Assembly (NCBI RefSeq): GCF_036621415.1
Contig: NZ_CP030941.1
Span: 3,718,001 to 3,782,000, forward strand
Direction: 5' to 3'
DNA length: 64,000 bases
DNA from: Nitratireductor thuwali
GTDB taxonomy: Bacteria > Pseudomonadota > Alphaproteobacteria > Rhizobiales > Rhizobiaceae
Positions 28,035 to 39,648 of this stretch are shown here, in pieces. The translations under genes were made by a program, and so were the position numbers. Numbering within the stretch: position 1 is the stretch's first letter; every line of letters starts with the position of its first letter. Under the pieces are notes generated by a model, which was not told the origin of the DNA, made no database searches, and worked only from the letters and a program-made list of their open reading frames with translations.

Positions 28035-28862
28035 ATGGCGCAAACGGCACAGGCGCGTCCGGACACGCAAGCTCCGCCGGCCCTGGTGCGGGCCGCATGC
28101 AGCGGCGGCGTGCTGACGCTTGCCCTCTCCAACCCGCCCGCGAACGCGCTTTCCATCGCCATGATGAAGGCCCTCAAGGGTGCGCTCGACCGGGCCCGCG
28201 GGGATGATGATGTCAAGGTCGTCGTGCTGGCCCATGAGGGCAAGGTGTTCTGTGCCGGTCACGACCTGAAGGAGATGACCGCCCATCGCGCCGACCCCGA
28301 CTGGGGGCGGGCCTTTTTCACCGAGACCATGGCACTGTGCTCGGAAGTCATGCAGACAATCGTCCGCCATCCCAAGCCGGTAATCGCGGCGGTGGGCGGG
28401 GTGGCGACCGCCGCCGGCTGCCAGCTCGTCGCCTCCTGCGATCTGGCGGTGGCCGCCCATGGCGCGCGGTTCGCCACGCCGGGCGTCAATATCGGCCTGT
28501 TCTGCTCCACGCCCATGGTGGCTCTGTCGCGCAATGTCAGCCGCAAGCACGCGATGGAAATGCTTCTGACCGGCGAGATGATCGATGCCGAAACGGCGTT
28601 GAGCTTCGGGCTCGTCAACCGCGCCGTCCCGCCCGAAGCATTGAATCGAACCGTCAGCGAACTGGCGCAAACCATTGCATCCAAATCGCCTTTGACGCTC
28701 AAGACGGGCAAGGAAGCTTTCTATGCACAGGCCGAAATGGGGCTGGCGGAAGCCTATGACTATGCCGCCCGCGTGATGGTGGAGAACATGATGGCGCGCG
28801 ACGCGGAAGAAGGAATCGACGCCTTCATCGAAAAGCGCAAACCGGAGTGGAAAGGCGAATGA
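28035..28862 (+). CDS. ECHDC3-type enoyl-CoA hydratase/isomerase family protein
   Basis: A 275-residue crotonase-fold protein. FCAGHDLKEM (about residues 77-86) is the CoA oxyanion-hole region. The second region reads ATAAGCQLVASCDLAVAA and 'RFATPGVNIGLFCSTPMVAL', where true enoyl-CoA hydratases have GGGCEL and PE-I; both catalytic glutamates are therefore replaced (Gln and Gly). The same changes, even the wording GLFCSTP, are found in the mitochondrial ECHDC3 family, so this is its bacterial counterpart rather than a classical hydratase. Its end overlaps the start of the VOC gene (ATGA). Function unknown. Confidence 0.88.
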   Translation: MAQTAQARPDTQAPPALVRAACSGGVLTLALSNPPANALSIAMMKALKGALDRARGDDDVKVVVLAHEGKVFCAGHDLKEMTAHRADPDWGRAFFTETMALCSEVMQTIVRHPKPVIAAVGGVATAAGCQLVASCDLAVAAHGARFATPGVNIGLFCSTPMVALSRNVSRKHAMEMLLTGEMIDAETALSFGLVNRAVPPEALNRTVSELAQTIASKSPLTLKTGKEAFYAQAEMGLAEAYDYAARVMVENMMARDAEEGIDAFIEKRKPEWKGE

Positions 28863-29314
28863 AACTCGAACCGCGCATCTCGGTCATAACCCTCGGCGTG
28901 GACGATCTCGACCGGGCCATCCGCTTCTATGAGGCGATGGGCCTGGAAAGGAGCAAGCGGATCACCGAAGGCGTGGCCTTTTTCCAGATGGGCGGCATGA
29001 TCCTGGCGCTGTGGCCGCGCGAGCAATTGGCCGCCGACATCGCCAACGACAATTTCCGTCCGGCCAGGGGAGCGAACGGCAAGCCTGGATTCTCCGGGGT
29101 GGCGCTTGCCTACAACACCCGCACGGAGGCCGAGGTGAACCTCATTCTCAACCAGGTCGACAAGGTGGGAGGCCGCGTTCTGAAATCCGCGCAACGGGCA
29201 TTCTGGGGCGGCGTCCAGGGGTATTTTGCCGATACGGAAGGCAATCTGTGGGAGGTCGCCCATAATCCCGACTTTCCAATCGATGCCGAAGGCCGTATAT
29301 CACTGCCCGAATGA
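28859..29314 (+). CDS. VOC-superfamily (glyoxalase/bleomycin resistance) protein
   Basis: A 151-residue protein of two beta-alpha-beta-beta-beta units. 'ISVITLGVDDLDRAIRFYEA' and 'GVAFFQMGGMILALWPREQL' form the first unit, 'GGVQGYFADTEGNLWEVAHN' with the acidic E the second. The mix of His/Glu/Asp metal ligands is not clear, so the metal and substrate are unknown. Starts at ATG 28859, overlapping the ECHDC3-like stop by 4 bp, and its own stop overlaps the next start (ATGA). Confidence 0.85.
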   Translation: MKLEPRISVITLGVDDLDRAIRFYEAMGLERSKRITEGVAFFQMGGMILALWPREQLAADIANDNFRPARGANGKPGFSGVALAYNTRTEAEVNLILNQVDKVGGRVLKSAQRAFWGGVQGYFADTEGNLWEVAHNPDFPIDAEGRISLPE

Positions 29315-29832
29315 ATCACGACAGCTACGACAACGCCTATATCTCGGGCATCCTCAACAGCGTGAGGAGCATCGCCGTCGTCGGCGCATCGGCAAATGAC
29401 GTGCGCCCCAGCTTCTTTGTCACCAAATACCTCCTCGACAAGGGCTACGAGGTCTTCCCGGTCAATCCGGGGCAGGCGGGTAAGGAGATCGCCGGTGCCG
29501 TGGCCTATGCCTCGCTGGCCGATCTGCCGAAGCCCGTCGACATGGTCGACATTTTCCGCGCCTCCAGCGCCGTCCCAGGCATTACCGACGAGATCCTCGC
29601 CATGGACCCGCTGCCCAAGGTGGTCTGGATGCAACTGGCGATCCGCGACGACGCCTCCGCCGCCCGGCTGGAAGAAAAGCGCATCCAGGTCGTCATGAAC
29701 CGCTGCCCGAAGATCGAGTATGCGCGGCTTTCGGGCGAAATCGGCTGGAACGGCGTCAACAGCCGCACGATCTCGTCCAAAAAGCCGGTGATGAGGCAGG
29801 GCTTCCAGAGTTTCGGCATCCGGCAACGCTGA
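29311..29832 (+). CDS. CoA-binding protein (YccU family)
   Basis: A 173-residue protein of the CoA_binding_2 family, a Rossmann fold resembling the CoA ligase domain of succinyl-CoA synthetase. The signature 'SIAVVGASANDVRPSFFVTK' then YLLDKGYEVFPVNPG near the N-terminus and 'VVMNRCPKIEYARLSGEIGW' at the C-terminus are typical. The catalytic role is unproven. It completes a trio of coupled genes (ECHDC3-like, VOC, CoA-binding) that share ATGA junctions, and the O-acetylhomoserine sulfhydrylase gene follows after 130 bp. Confidence 0.88.
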   Translation: MNHDSYDNAYISGILNSVRSIAVVGASANDVRPSFFVTKYLLDKGYEVFPVNPGQAGKEIAGAVAYASLADLPKPVDMVDIFRASSAVPGITDEILAMDPLPKVVWMQLAIRDDASAARLEEKRIQVVMNRCPKIEYARLSGEIGWNGVNSRTISSKKPVMRQGFQSFGIRQR

Positions 29833-29962
29833 AAGCGCTCCGGGCCGCCGGGCTTGCCGAAATGATTCCCTTCAGTGGCCGGAAATTGGGCAAATCTTCT
29901 TTGCCTCCTTCGCCGGCGCCTGTATTGATGGCCCCGATCTACTTGCCATAGCGGAGGACCTC

Positions 29963-31249
29963 ATGAGCGAGCGCACACCCGGTTTTGAAACGCTGGCCGT
30001 CCATGCGGGCGCGGCACCCGACCCCGCGACGGGCGCGCGCGCCACGCCCATTTATCAGACGACTTCCTATGTGTTCGACGACGTCGATCACGCCGCCTCG
30101 CTCTTCGGCCTCAAGGCGTTCGGCAATATCTATACGCGGATCATGAACCCGACCCAGGCCGTGCTCGAGGAGCGGGTGGCCGCGCTCGAAGGCGGAACTG
30201 CGGCGCTGGCGACGGCCTCCGGCCACGGGGCGCAACTGCTCGTCTTCCACAACATGATGCGCCCCGGCGACAATTTCATCGCGGCCAGGCGCCTTTACGG
30301 CGGATCGATCAATCAGTTCGGCCATGCCTTCAAGAATTTCGACTGGCAGGTGCGCTGGGCCGACCCATTCGACCTGGACAGCTTCGAAAGCCAGATAGAC
30401 GAGCGCACCCGCGCCATCTTCATCGAGAGCCTGGCCAATCCTGGCGGCACCTTTGTCGACATGGCCGCAATCGCCGAAATCGCCCGCCGGCACGGTCTGC
30501 CGCTGGTGGTCGACAACACGATGGCCTCGCCCTATCTCGTGCGGCCGATCGAGCACGGGGCGGATATCGTCGTGCACTCGCTCACGAAATTCATGGGCGG
30601 CCACGGCAACTCGATGGGCGGCATTCTAGTCGACGGCGGCACGTTCGACTGGTCGAAATCCGGCAACTACCCGATGCTGTCCGAGCCCCGGCCGGAATAT
30701 GGCGGCATGGTGCTGCACGAGACCTTCGGCAATTTCGCCTTCGCCATCGCCGCCCGTGTGCTGGGCCTGCGCGATTTCGGTCCTGCGATCTCGCCGTTCA
30801 ACGCCTTCATGCTCCTGACCGGCATCGAAACCCTGCCGCTCAGGATGCAGCGCCATTGCGACAATGCCCTCGAGGTGGCGACGTGGCTGAGGGATCATCC
30901 GGCGGTGGCGTGGGTTTCCTATCCGGGGCTGCCGGAGGACACGAACCACGCGCTGATGCAGAAATATTCGCCCAAGGGCGCCGGCGCCGTCTTCACCTTC
31001 GGCCTCAAGGGCGGCTTCGATGCCGGCGTCAAGGTGGTCGAAGGCGTCGAGCTCTTCTCGCATCTGGCCAATATCGGCGACACCAAGTCTCTCATCATCC
31101 ACCCGGCCTCCACCACCCATCGCCAGCTCACGGATGAGCAGAAGCAGGCTGCCGGCGCCGGCAACGACGTTATTCGCCTTTCCATCGGCATTGAGGATGC
31201 GGCCGACATCATCGCGGACCTGGAGCAGGCGCTGGCGAAGGCTGGCTGA
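29963..31249 (+). CDS. O-acetylhomoserine sulfhydrylase (Cys/Met PLP enzyme)
   Basis: A 428-residue pyridoxal-phosphate enzyme of the Cys/Met metabolism family that probably forms homocysteine from O-acetylhomoserine and sulfide. The cofactor lysine is Lys209 in VHSLTKFMGGHG. Other hallmarks are 'NIYTRIMNPTQAVLEERVAA' and 'SLIIHPASTTHRQLTDEQK'. The binding site GCGGAGGA lies before the ATG. No SAM-II riboswitch could be recognised upstream, although such elements often precede methionine genes in this group. O-succinyl- or O-phospho-homoserine as substrate cannot be excluded. Confidence 0.92.
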   Translation: MSERTPGFETLAVHAGAAPDPATGARATPIYQTTSYVFDDVDHAASLFGLKAFGNIYTRIMNPTQAVLEERVAALEGGTAALATASGHGAQLLVFHNMMRPGDNFIAARRLYGGSINQFGHAFKNFDWQVRWADPFDLDSFESQIDERTRAIFIESLANPGGTFVDMAAIAEIARRHGLPLVVDNTMASPYLVRPIEHGADIVVHSLTKFMGGHGNSMGGILVDGGTFDWSKSGNYPMLSEPRPEYGGMVLHETFGNFAFAIAARVLGLRDFGPAISPFNAFMLLTGIETLPLRMQRHCDNALEVATWLRDHPAVAWVSYPGLPEDTNHALMQKYSPKGAGAVFTFGLKGGFDAGVKVVEGVELFSHLANIGDTKSLIIHPASTTHRQLTDEQKQAAGAGNDVIRLSIGIEDAADIIADLEQALAKAG

Positions 31250-31268
31250 CCCTGCGTGGGGTTGAGGA

Positions 31269-31739
31269 TCACGGCCGTACTGGCAACGGGCCGTCAGTCT
31301 TCACCGGTCGCAGGGAAAAGTTGGACCTGATGTCCTCGACCATGGGCAGGTTGAGCAGCACATCGCTGAGCAGGCGCTCATAGGCGGCAAGATCGGGCAC
31401 GACGATCTCGGCTATGAAGTCGGGTGCGCCCGAGACCATATGGCAGGAGACGATTTCGGGAACGTCTTCCAGTGCCTGCTGAAGCGCGTCAGCGTTCTTC
31501 CTCGTGTGGCGTCCGACCTTGATCTCCGTCAGCACTGTGAGGCCGAGGCCGGTGGTGGCCCTGTCGATGATGGCCCGGTAGCCCCGAATGATCCCTTCGG
31601 CCTCCAGCCGTTTGACCCGGCGCAGGCAGGGCGAGGGCGAAAGGCCCACCTTGTCGGCCAGTTCGACATTGGTCAGCCTGCCGTCCTGCTGCAGGGCGCG
31701 GAGAATATTGCGATCTATCGAATCCAACCGACTTGGCAT
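31269..31739 (-). CDS. Lrp/AsnC family regulator
   Basis: A 156-residue Lrp-type regulator with an N-terminal HTH (about residues 1-60: '[20 protein letters not shown]', '[20 protein letters not shown]') and a C-terminal RAM ligand-binding domain ('[20 protein letters not shown]', '[20 protein letters not shown]'). It is divergent from a LysE-type exporter gene, an arrangement in which such regulators usually control the exporter in response to an amino acid. The effector is unknown. Confidence 0.93.
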   Translation of the reverse strand: MPSRLDSIDRNILRALQQDGRLTNVELADKVGLSPSPCLRRVKRLEAEGIIRGYRAIIDRATTGLGLTVLTEIKVGRHTRKNADALQQALEDVPEIVSCHMVSGAPDFIAEIVVPDLAAYERLLSDVLLNLPMVEDIRSNFSLRPVKTDGPLPVRP

Positions 31740-31764
31740 CCTGGATCACTTCACTGCTGTTTAT

Positions 31765-31779
31765 TGGCATATTATGCCA
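31765..31779. promoter_or_regulatory. Possible Lrp operator in the divergent lysE/lrp region
   Basis: Inverted repeat TGGCAT (31765-31770) / ATGCCA (31774-31779), spaced by ATT, in an AT-rich stretch of the otherwise GC-rich intergenic region. It lies 26 bp upstream of the lrp start and 85 bp upstream of the chosen lysE start, where an Lrp/AsnC site would be expected. Confidence 0.45.
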
Positions 31780-31863
31780 TAACCCCCGTAGTTGCAGACA
31801 CAAAAAGCAAGGACACGCTCCGCCATGCCGGCGCATTATGCGCTCTCAGCATGGAGCGTCGTG

Positions 31864-32484
31864 ATGTCGATCGAACTTTGGGCGACTTTCATAGTCGCGT
31901 CCCTGCCGGTGCACTTCGCGCCCGGGCCGAACAATGTGCTTGCGTTTACGCTGGCTGCCACGCGGGGATATCGCATCGCTCACATGGCCTCATTCGGCCG
32001 CTACCCTGCCTATCTGATGATCTTCGTTGCGGCGGGCCTTGGGCTGGGAGTGCTTCTCGGTCAGTCGCCGGTCGCCTTCAACGCGATCAGGATCGGCGGC
32101 GCCGTCTATCTTGCGTGGATCGGCCTGCGCATGGTCCGGCAGGCCGGAACCGCCGGCGAGGCAGCCGAGGCTGGCGCCAGCGATGCTTCGCTGCGGATTG
32201 CGATAAGGCGCGAGTTTGCCGTGGCGATGCTCAATCCGAAGGCCGTGATGTTCGCAACGGCCTTCTACGCGCAGTTCCTCATTCCGGGTGCGCCAGGCTA
32301 TGCTGCGCAGTTCGCCTCCATGGTTGCCGTCTCGCTGGCGCTGGAAGGCACCGCCGCCGGCTTCTACGCGCTGCTCGGCAGCTCGCTGCGAGGCCGGGCT
32401 GGTGGCCGCGCCGGCCTGGTGGTGCTGACCCGCATATTGGGAGCGATCATGATCGGCTTTGCCGGGCTCCTGGCAGCGGGCTGA
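31864..32484 (+). CDS. LysE/RhtB family amino-acid exporter
   Basis: A 206-residue permease with about five or six transmembrane helices. The N-terminal '[20 protein letters not shown]' followed by [14 protein letters not shown] is the family signature (PGPN), and a central '[17 protein letters not shown]' and '[20 protein letters not shown]' are also characteristic. The ATG at 31864 is chosen as a usual start; an upstream ATG at 31825 would add 13 residues. Divergent from an Lrp-type regulator. Exports a small amino acid or analogue that cannot be named here. Confidence 0.9.
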   Translation: MSIELWATFIVASLPVHFAPGPNNVLAFTLAATRGYRIAHMASFGRYPAYLMIFVAAGLGLGVLLGQSPVAFNAIRIGGAVYLAWIGLRMVRQAGTAGEAAEAGASDASLRIAIRREFAVAMLNPKAVMFATAFYAQFLIPGAPGYAAQFASMVAVSLALEGTAAGFYALLGSSLRGRAGGRAGLVVLTRILGAIMIGFAGLLAAG

Positions 32485-32603
32485 GAAATCGCGGGTGCTC
32501 CGCCCTTGCGCAGAGGGAAGGGGACATCCTATCTATCGCGATTGAACCGAACGATTCTGCCGTTTTGCGCCGTGCCGGCGCACCCTGCCCGAAAGGTGTA
32601 TCC

Positions 32604-33236
32604 ATGCCCAATCCATTCGAGACCGCGATGAACCTTGTGCCGATGGTCGTCGAGCAGACCAATCGGGGCGAGCGCGCCTATGACATCTTCTCGCGCCTGC
32701 TCAAGGAGCGCATCATCTTCATCACCGGGCCCATCGAGGACGGCATGGCTTCGCTTGTCTGTGCCCAGCTTCTGTTCCTGGAGGCCGACAATCCCAAGAA
32801 GGAAATCGCCCTCTACATCAATTCGCCGGGCGGCATCGTGACCTCCGGTATGGCCATCTACGATACGATGCAGTTCATCCAGCCGCCGGTCTCCACCCTG
32901 TGCGTCGGGCAAGCCGCCTCCATGGGCTCCTTGCTCCTGTGCGCCGGCGCCAAGGATATGCGCTTCGCCACGCCCAACGCACGCATCATGGTGCATCAGC
33001 CCTCCGGCGGCTTCCAGGGCCAGGCCTCCGACATCGAGCGCCACGCCCAGGACATCATCAAGCTGAAGCGGCGGCTGAACGAGGTCTATGTCAAGCATAC
33101 CGGCCAGGACTATGAGACCATTGAAAGGACGCTCGACCGGGACCATTTCATGACCTCGGACGAGGCAAAGGAATTCGGCCTGATCGACAAGGTGATTTCG
33201 CAGCGTGAAGCAATCCAGGGCGAGGCGTCGACCTGA
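32604..33236 (+). CDS. clpP: ATP-dependent Clp protease proteolytic subunit
   Basis: A 210-residue serine protease subunit. The triad is Ser106 (in GQAASMG), His131 (in MVHQPSGG) and Asp180 (second D of LDRDHF), with spacing identical to that of the E. coli enzyme. N-terminal '[20 protein letters not shown]' is the classic start. It is followed after 297 bp by clpX and then lon, a common protease cluster. A long open frame covering this gene starts inside the lrp gene, but only the part from ATG 32604 is ClpP. Confidence 0.97.
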   Translation: MPNPFETAMNLVPMVVEQTNRGERAYDIFSRLLKERIIFITGPIEDGMASLVCAQLLFLEADNPKKEIALYINSPGGIVTSGMAIYDTMQFIQPPVSTLCVGQAASMGSLLLCAGAKDMRFATPNARIMVHQPSGGFQGQASDIERHAQDIIKLKRRLNEVYVKHTGQDYETIERTLDRDHFMTSDEAKEFGLIDKVISQREAIQGEAST

Positions 33237-33533
33237 GGCCGGCGATTCGGCTCGGAAGGCGGTTCCCGGCGCAAAGATTTGCTCCTGGCTGCGTCAATTC
33301 CGTCACAATTTGCTGTTCCGTAGGGGCTGGCAACGCCTTACGTTAAGCCTATGTTGAGTTTCAACACCCTAGTCTCGACGAGGGATAATGAGTCGTTGCC
33401 GCGCTTTCCGATTTGTGTTTCGTTCGGAAACCGAGAATTGGGCGTTCCGCGCGGGAGCTTGTGCGCGTTCCGCGGATCGCTCGTCCGGCGCTGTCAATCC
33501 CATCGGGCGCCGGTGTACTGAAAGGACTGTAAA

Positions 33534-34808
33534 ATGAGCAAGATCAGCAACAGCGGTGGTGATTCCAAGAACACCCTGTACTGCTCGTTCTGCGGCAAGA
33601 GCCAGCACGAGGTGCGCAAGCTGATTGCGGGACCTACCGTATTCATCTGCGATGAATGCGTCGAATTGTGCATGGACATCATCCGCGAGGAAAACAAATC
33701 CTCGATGGTGAAGTCGCGCGAAGGCGTGCCGACGCCGCAGGACATCATCAAGGTTCTCGACGACTATGTCATCGGCCAGAGCCACGCCAAGCGCGTGTTG
33801 TCGGTCGCTGTCCACAACCACTACAAGCGGTTGGCGCACGCGGGCAAGAATCCGGAAGTCGAACTGGCAAAGTCCAACATCCTCCTGATCGGTCCCACGG
33901 GCTGCGGCAAGACGCTGCTGGCCCAGACGCTGGCCCGCATCATCGACGTGCCGTTCACCATGGCCGATGCGACCACGCTTACCGAAGCCGGCTATGTCGG
34001 CGAGGATGTCGAGAACATCATCCTGAAGCTGTTGCAATCGGCCGACTACAATGTCGAGCGGGCCCAGCGCGGCATCGTCTATATCGACGAGATCGACAAG
34101 ATTTCGCGCAAGTCGGACAATCCTTCCATCACCCGCGACGTGTCGGGCGAGGGCGTCCAGCAGGCGCTCTTGAAGATCATGGAAGGTACGGTCGCCTCCG
34201 TTCCGCCGCAGGGCGGACGCAAGCATCCGCAGCAGGAATTCCTGCAGGTCGACACCTCCTCGATCCTGTTCATCTGCGGCGGTGCTTTCGCGGGCCTCGA
34301 GAAGATCATCTCCGACCGCGGCCGCAAGACCTCGATCGGCTTTGGCGCCAACGTCTCCTCGATCGAGGACCGCCGCCAGGGCGAGCTTCTGCGCCAGGTG
34401 GAGCCCGAGGACCTTCTGAAATTCGGCCTCATTCCCGAATTCGTGGGTCGTCTGCCCGTTCTGGCCACATTGGAGGACCTCGACGAGGCGGCTCTGGTGG
34501 AAATCCTTTCCGAGCCGAAGAACGCGCTCGTCAAGCAGTATCAGCGTCTGTTCGAGATGGAGAACGTCGAGTTGTCGTTCCATGAGAACGCGCTGAAAGC
34601 GATTGCCCAGAAAGCGATCCAGCGCAAGACCGGCGCCCGTGGGCTGCGTTCCATCATGGAAGCCATCCTGCTCGACACCATGTTCGAGCTGCCGGCGCTG
34701 GAAGGCGTGCAGGAGGTCGTGATCTCCGACGAGGTCGTGGCCGGAAATGCCCGTCCGCTCTACATCTATGCAGAGCGTGAGAAGGAAAAGGGCAGCGTCA
34801 GCGCGTGA
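33534..34808 (+). CDS. clpX: ATP-dependent Clp protease ATPase subunit ClpX
   Basis: A 424-residue AAA+ unfoldase that feeds substrates to ClpP. The N-terminal zinc-binding domain shows CSFCGKS and CDECVELC. Walker A GPTGCGKT is at residues 120-127; [10 protein letters not shown] is the pore loop and Walker B is IVYIDEID. The substrate-binding loop region '[20 protein letters not shown]' follows. No gene lies in the 258 bp between clpX and lon. Confidence 0.98.
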   Translation: MSKISNSGGDSKNTLYCSFCGKSQHEVRKLIAGPTVFICDECVELCMDIIREENKSSMVKSREGVPTPQDIIKVLDDYVIGQSHAKRVLSVAVHNHYKRLAHAGKNPEVELAKSNILLIGPTGCGKTLLAQTLARIIDVPFTMADATTLTEAGYVGEDVENIILKLLQSADYNVERAQRGIVYIDEIDKISRKSDNPSITRDVSGEGVQQALLKIMEGTVASVPPQGGRKHPQQEFLQVDTSSILFICGGAFAGLEKIISDRGRKTSIGFGANVSSIEDRRQGELLRQVEPEDLLKFGLIPEFVGRLPVLATLEDLDEAALVEILSEPKNALVKQYQRLFEMENVELSFHENALKAIAQKAIQRKTGARGLRSIMEAILLDTMFELPALEGVQEVVISDEVVAGNARPLYIYAEREKEKGSVSA

Positions 34809-35066
34809 CGTCCGGCACGCGGCGACGCGGTCCGGCCGGAGCGGCGGGCTTCCCGCCCCGGCCTCCATGCGTGACGCGGCTGTGAGTGTCTTGCATGCCG
34901 CCCTTGATCTCGCGGCCGTGCACCTCCAAGTAATGGTGGAACGGCGGCGGGTTTGGTTCCTGGTTGTGGTGTTGCAGTTGCAAGCCCGACATGGGCGGAC
35001 CGGCTTCCCTTTTTAAACAAGATGCCGCAAGCTGGCTATTGAGTGGCTGCGGCGCAAGAAGGCTGA

Positions 35067-37484
<2,418 letters not shown>

Positions 37485-37493
37485 CGCATCGCT

Positions 37494-37515
37494 CCGAAAC
37501 CGGAACCGGTTTTGG
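37494..37515. repeat. Partial RIME-like palindrome after lon
   Basis: CCGAAACCGG (37494-37503) and CCGGTTTTGG (37506-37515) form an inverted pair, followed by AAAGCCCAATGTGTGG, similar in layout to part of the element at 61254. The core is short and could be a decayed copy. Confidence 0.5.
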
Positions 37516-37580
37516 AAAGCCCAATGTGTGGGCCCGATAACCTACCGCTTCGGGCGTGCGATTGTGCATTGCAACCAGAA

Positions 37581-37608
37581 AAAAGCCGGCTTCATTGCCG
37601 GCTTTTTT
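37581..37608 (+). terminator. Rho-independent terminator after lon
   Basis: A 10-bp stem, AAAAGCCGGC (37581-37590)/GCCGGCTTTT (37597-37606), 6-nt loop, with the T run continuing to 37608. It is close to symmetrical and could act in both directions, but no minus-strand gene is adjacent. It separates lon from hupB. Confidence 0.88.
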
Positions 37609-37746
37609 GTAGAAACCGCAGAAAACCGGGATTTTTGGGGCTTCGCGCTCATTTCTCGCTTGGTTAGCCCCTTGCTTCTTCATATTCTGCGCTCCTCGCC
37701 GGTTGAGTCGCTCTCCGGCCGAAATTAAGGAAGGGGTTTATAGTTT

Positions 37747-38019
37747 ATGAACAAGAACGAACTGGTATCTGCCGTTGCCGACAAGGCTGGCCTGTCCAAG
37801 GGCGACGCACAGTCGGCTGTCGACGCGGTCTTCGCCGTTGTCACCGATGAGCTCAAGAAGGGCGGAGACGTTCGGCTTGTGGGCTTTGGCAACTTCAGCG
37901 TTTCGCGGCGCGAGGCCTCCAAGGGTCGCAACCCGCAGACCGGCGCGGAAGTCGATATCCCGGCCCGCAACGTTCCGAAGTTCTCTGCAGGCAAGGGCCT
38001 GAAGGACGCGATCAACTGA
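37747..38019 (+). CDS. hupB: DNA-binding protein HU
   Basis: A 90-residue HU protein. 'NKNELVSAVADKAGLSKGDA' is the N-terminus; the DNA arm is 'VGFGNFSVSRREASKGRNPQ' followed by TGAEVDIPA, and 'NVPKFSAGKGLKDAIN' ends the protein. An AAGGAAGGGG binding site precedes the ATG. The lon-hupB order is conserved in alpha- and gammaproteobacteria. HU rather than IHF is indicated by the VPKFSAGK end and by the absence of an IHF-type arm. Confidence 0.97.
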   Translation: MNKNELVSAVADKAGLSKGDAQSAVDAVFAVVTDELKKGGDVRLVGFGNFSVSRREASKGRNPQTGAEVDIPARNVPKFSAGKGLKDAIN

Positions 38020-38047
38020 TCTCGCCCGAGGCATCAGCTTCAGAAAG

Positions 38048-38072
38048 GCCGGGCCCTCAGCCCGGCTTTTTT
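38048..38072 (+). terminator. Rho-independent terminator after hupB
   Basis: Stem GCCGGGC (38048-38054)/GCCCGGC (38060-38066), loop CCTCA, followed by six T (38067-38072) and GTTTT. It lies 28 bp after the hupB stop. Confidence 0.9.
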
Positions 38073-38141
38073 GTTTTGGCAGTTGCGAAGGCCCGAGCCG
38101 ATGCCCGATCAATCATCTAATGGAATGTCCGTCAGTTTGAC

Positions 38142-39194
38142 GTGAACATAAGCGGCGGCGCTGCGTTGACCAGTATGGATTGGTTATTGAACGAGCCGCT
38201 TCCCACCCGCAGTTGGCCCATCTGGGTTCGCTACGTCTCCACCTTATTGCTCGTATCGGCCGTTATCGCCCTGGATTTGTGGATCTGGCCCAGGGCCAAT
38301 GCCTATCCCTTCCTCTTCTGCATGTTTGCGGTCGTGGCGGCGGCTCTGCTGTTCGACCGCGGAAGCGGGTTTGTCGCCCTTGGGCTGTGCATCATCGCCC
38401 TCGCTTTTCTGTCTCTTGAGCCGTTCAACGATCTGGCGATCGCGCAGGAAAGGGATGTGCTGGCTCTGTTTCTGTTCTCGGTGATAGGGGTTCTGACCGC
38501 CTCCGCTACCGAAATCATGCACCTGGCCGTCCACCGGCTTCACGTCGGAAACAAACTGCTTGCCAAGTCCGAGCGCGAGAAAGACATCCTTCTGCGGGAC
38601 TGCAACCACAGAACCCGCAACCATCTCGCCGTGCTGGCCTCTCTTGCCAGGCTTCAGGAGCACGAGGCAAAGGAGCCGGCGGCGCGGGCTGCTCTGGCCT
38701 CGATTGGGGCTCGCGTGCAGGTCATGGTGCGGGTTCACGAGCGGCTCATGCAAGTTGGCGGCAAGGCCGTTGTCGATACCCATTCCTTCATCGTGGACCT
38801 GTGTGATGATCTGAGGGATTCCCTGATGGGCATGCGGCCGATCGGGCTGACGGTCGAAGCGGAGAGCCACGAAATCCCGCAGACCTCGGCCGTTTCAATA
38901 GGATTGTGCATCAACGAGCTTTTGACCAATGCGCTGAAATATGCCTTCCCGGACGACAAGCCCGGCACGGTGGGCGTCGTGTTTGCCAGGGAAGGGGACG
39001 AGTATCGGCTCACGGTTACCGATGACGGGGTGGGGCTGATCGAAGACGGTGAAGCAAAGTCCGGTGGCCTTGGCCGGCGGCTGGTCCGTTCGCTGGCGGC
39101 TCAGCACCACGGATCGTTCGAAATAGGCCGTCGCAAGGACGGTCCCGGCACGAGCGCCAGCGTGCGCGTTCCTGTGGAAAGGGTGCCAAGGTAG
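38142..39194 (+). CDS. HWE/HisKA_2-type membrane sensor histidine kinase
   Basis: A 350-residue sensor kinase. The N-terminal half has three or four hydrophobic segments in a DUF4118-like membrane module ('YVSTLLLVSAVIALDLWIW', 'YPFLFCMFAVVAAALLFDR', 'ALFLFSVIGVLTASATEIM'). The kinase core has DCNHRTRNHLAVLASLARLQ, a HisKA_2 phosphoacceptor box (His in CNHRTRNH), then an N box 'INELLTNALKYAFPDDKPGT' and a G1 box TDDGVGL. GTG 38142 is used here; an ATG at 38175 would be shorter. No response regulator gene is adjacent, so it is an orphan kinase, perhaps of the general stress (PhyR) network, which is only an inference. Confidence 0.85.
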   Translation: MNISGGAALTSMDWLLNEPLPTRSWPIWVRYVSTLLLVSAVIALDLWIWPRANAYPFLFCMFAVVAAALLFDRGSGFVALGLCIIALAFLSLEPFNDLAIAQERDVLALFLFSVIGVLTASATEIMHLAVHRLHVGNKLLAKSEREKDILLRDCNHRTRNHLAVLASLARLQEHEAKEPAARAALASIGARVQVMVRVHERLMQVGGKAVVDTHSFIVDLCDDLRDSLMGMRPIGLTVEAESHEIPQTSAVSIGLCINELLTNALKYAFPDDKPGTVGVVFAREGDEYRLTVTDDGVGLIEDGEAKSGGLGRRLVRSLAAQHHGSFEIGRRKDGPGTSASVRVPVERVPR

Positions 39195-39280
39195 GCGGCA
39201 GCCTCCCATGGGTGCTGAGGCCGGGCTGGCGATGCGATGCCTGGGACACGTCTATGTCGAGCAATTTCCAAGGCTTGGAA

Positions 39281-39356
<76 letters not shown>

Positions 39357-39571
39357 TTTGAGGTCGCCGCCGTGGCAGGCTGCCCTTCAAGCTCGTCCGT
39401 TTAGGCGTTTCGCCCCGCAACCGCAAGATCAAATTGCCGCTTTGCGGCGTGTTTTCATCCCGCCTTGAAAATCATCCGGCAAAGCGCGACGGATGCGCTT
39501 GACAGGTCCGGCAATACCCCCTAATTCACCGCCCACGACGCCGAACGAAGCCTCGTTTGCGCGTTGCCCAT

Positions 39572-39648
39572 GCGGGTGTAGCTCAGTTGGTTAGAGTGCC
39601 GGCCTGTCACGCCGGAGGTCGCGGGTTCGAGCCCCGTCACTCGCGCCA
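39572..39648 (+). tRNA. tRNA-Asp (anticodon GTC)
   Basis: A 77-nt cloverleaf with encoded CCA. Acceptor GCGGGTG pairs with CACTCGC (one G-T), D loop region AGCTCAGTTGGTTAGAGT, anticodon stem CCGGC/GCCGG with loop CTGTCAC giving GTC at 39606-39608, T loop TTCGAGC. Discriminator is G, as expected for Asp. Confidence 0.97.

Noticed and set aside
29833..29962. A SAM-II (metA) riboswitch before the O-acetylhomoserine sulfhydrylase gene.
   Set aside because: The core pseudoknot sequence of SAM-II was not found in this leader, although such riboswitches are frequent at methionine genes of this group.
31440..33236. A long plus-strand open frame spanning from inside the lrp gene to the clpP stop.
   Set aside because: Only its last 210 residues are ClpP. 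The upstream part overlaps lrp and lysE, looks like frame-shifted noise and lacks any family resemblance.
34798..34992. A 64-residue minus-strand open frame in the clpX-lon gap.
   Set aside because: It has a weak binding site, an unusual composition, and I know of no gene at this position in related genomes. It may still be worth a look in proteomic data.
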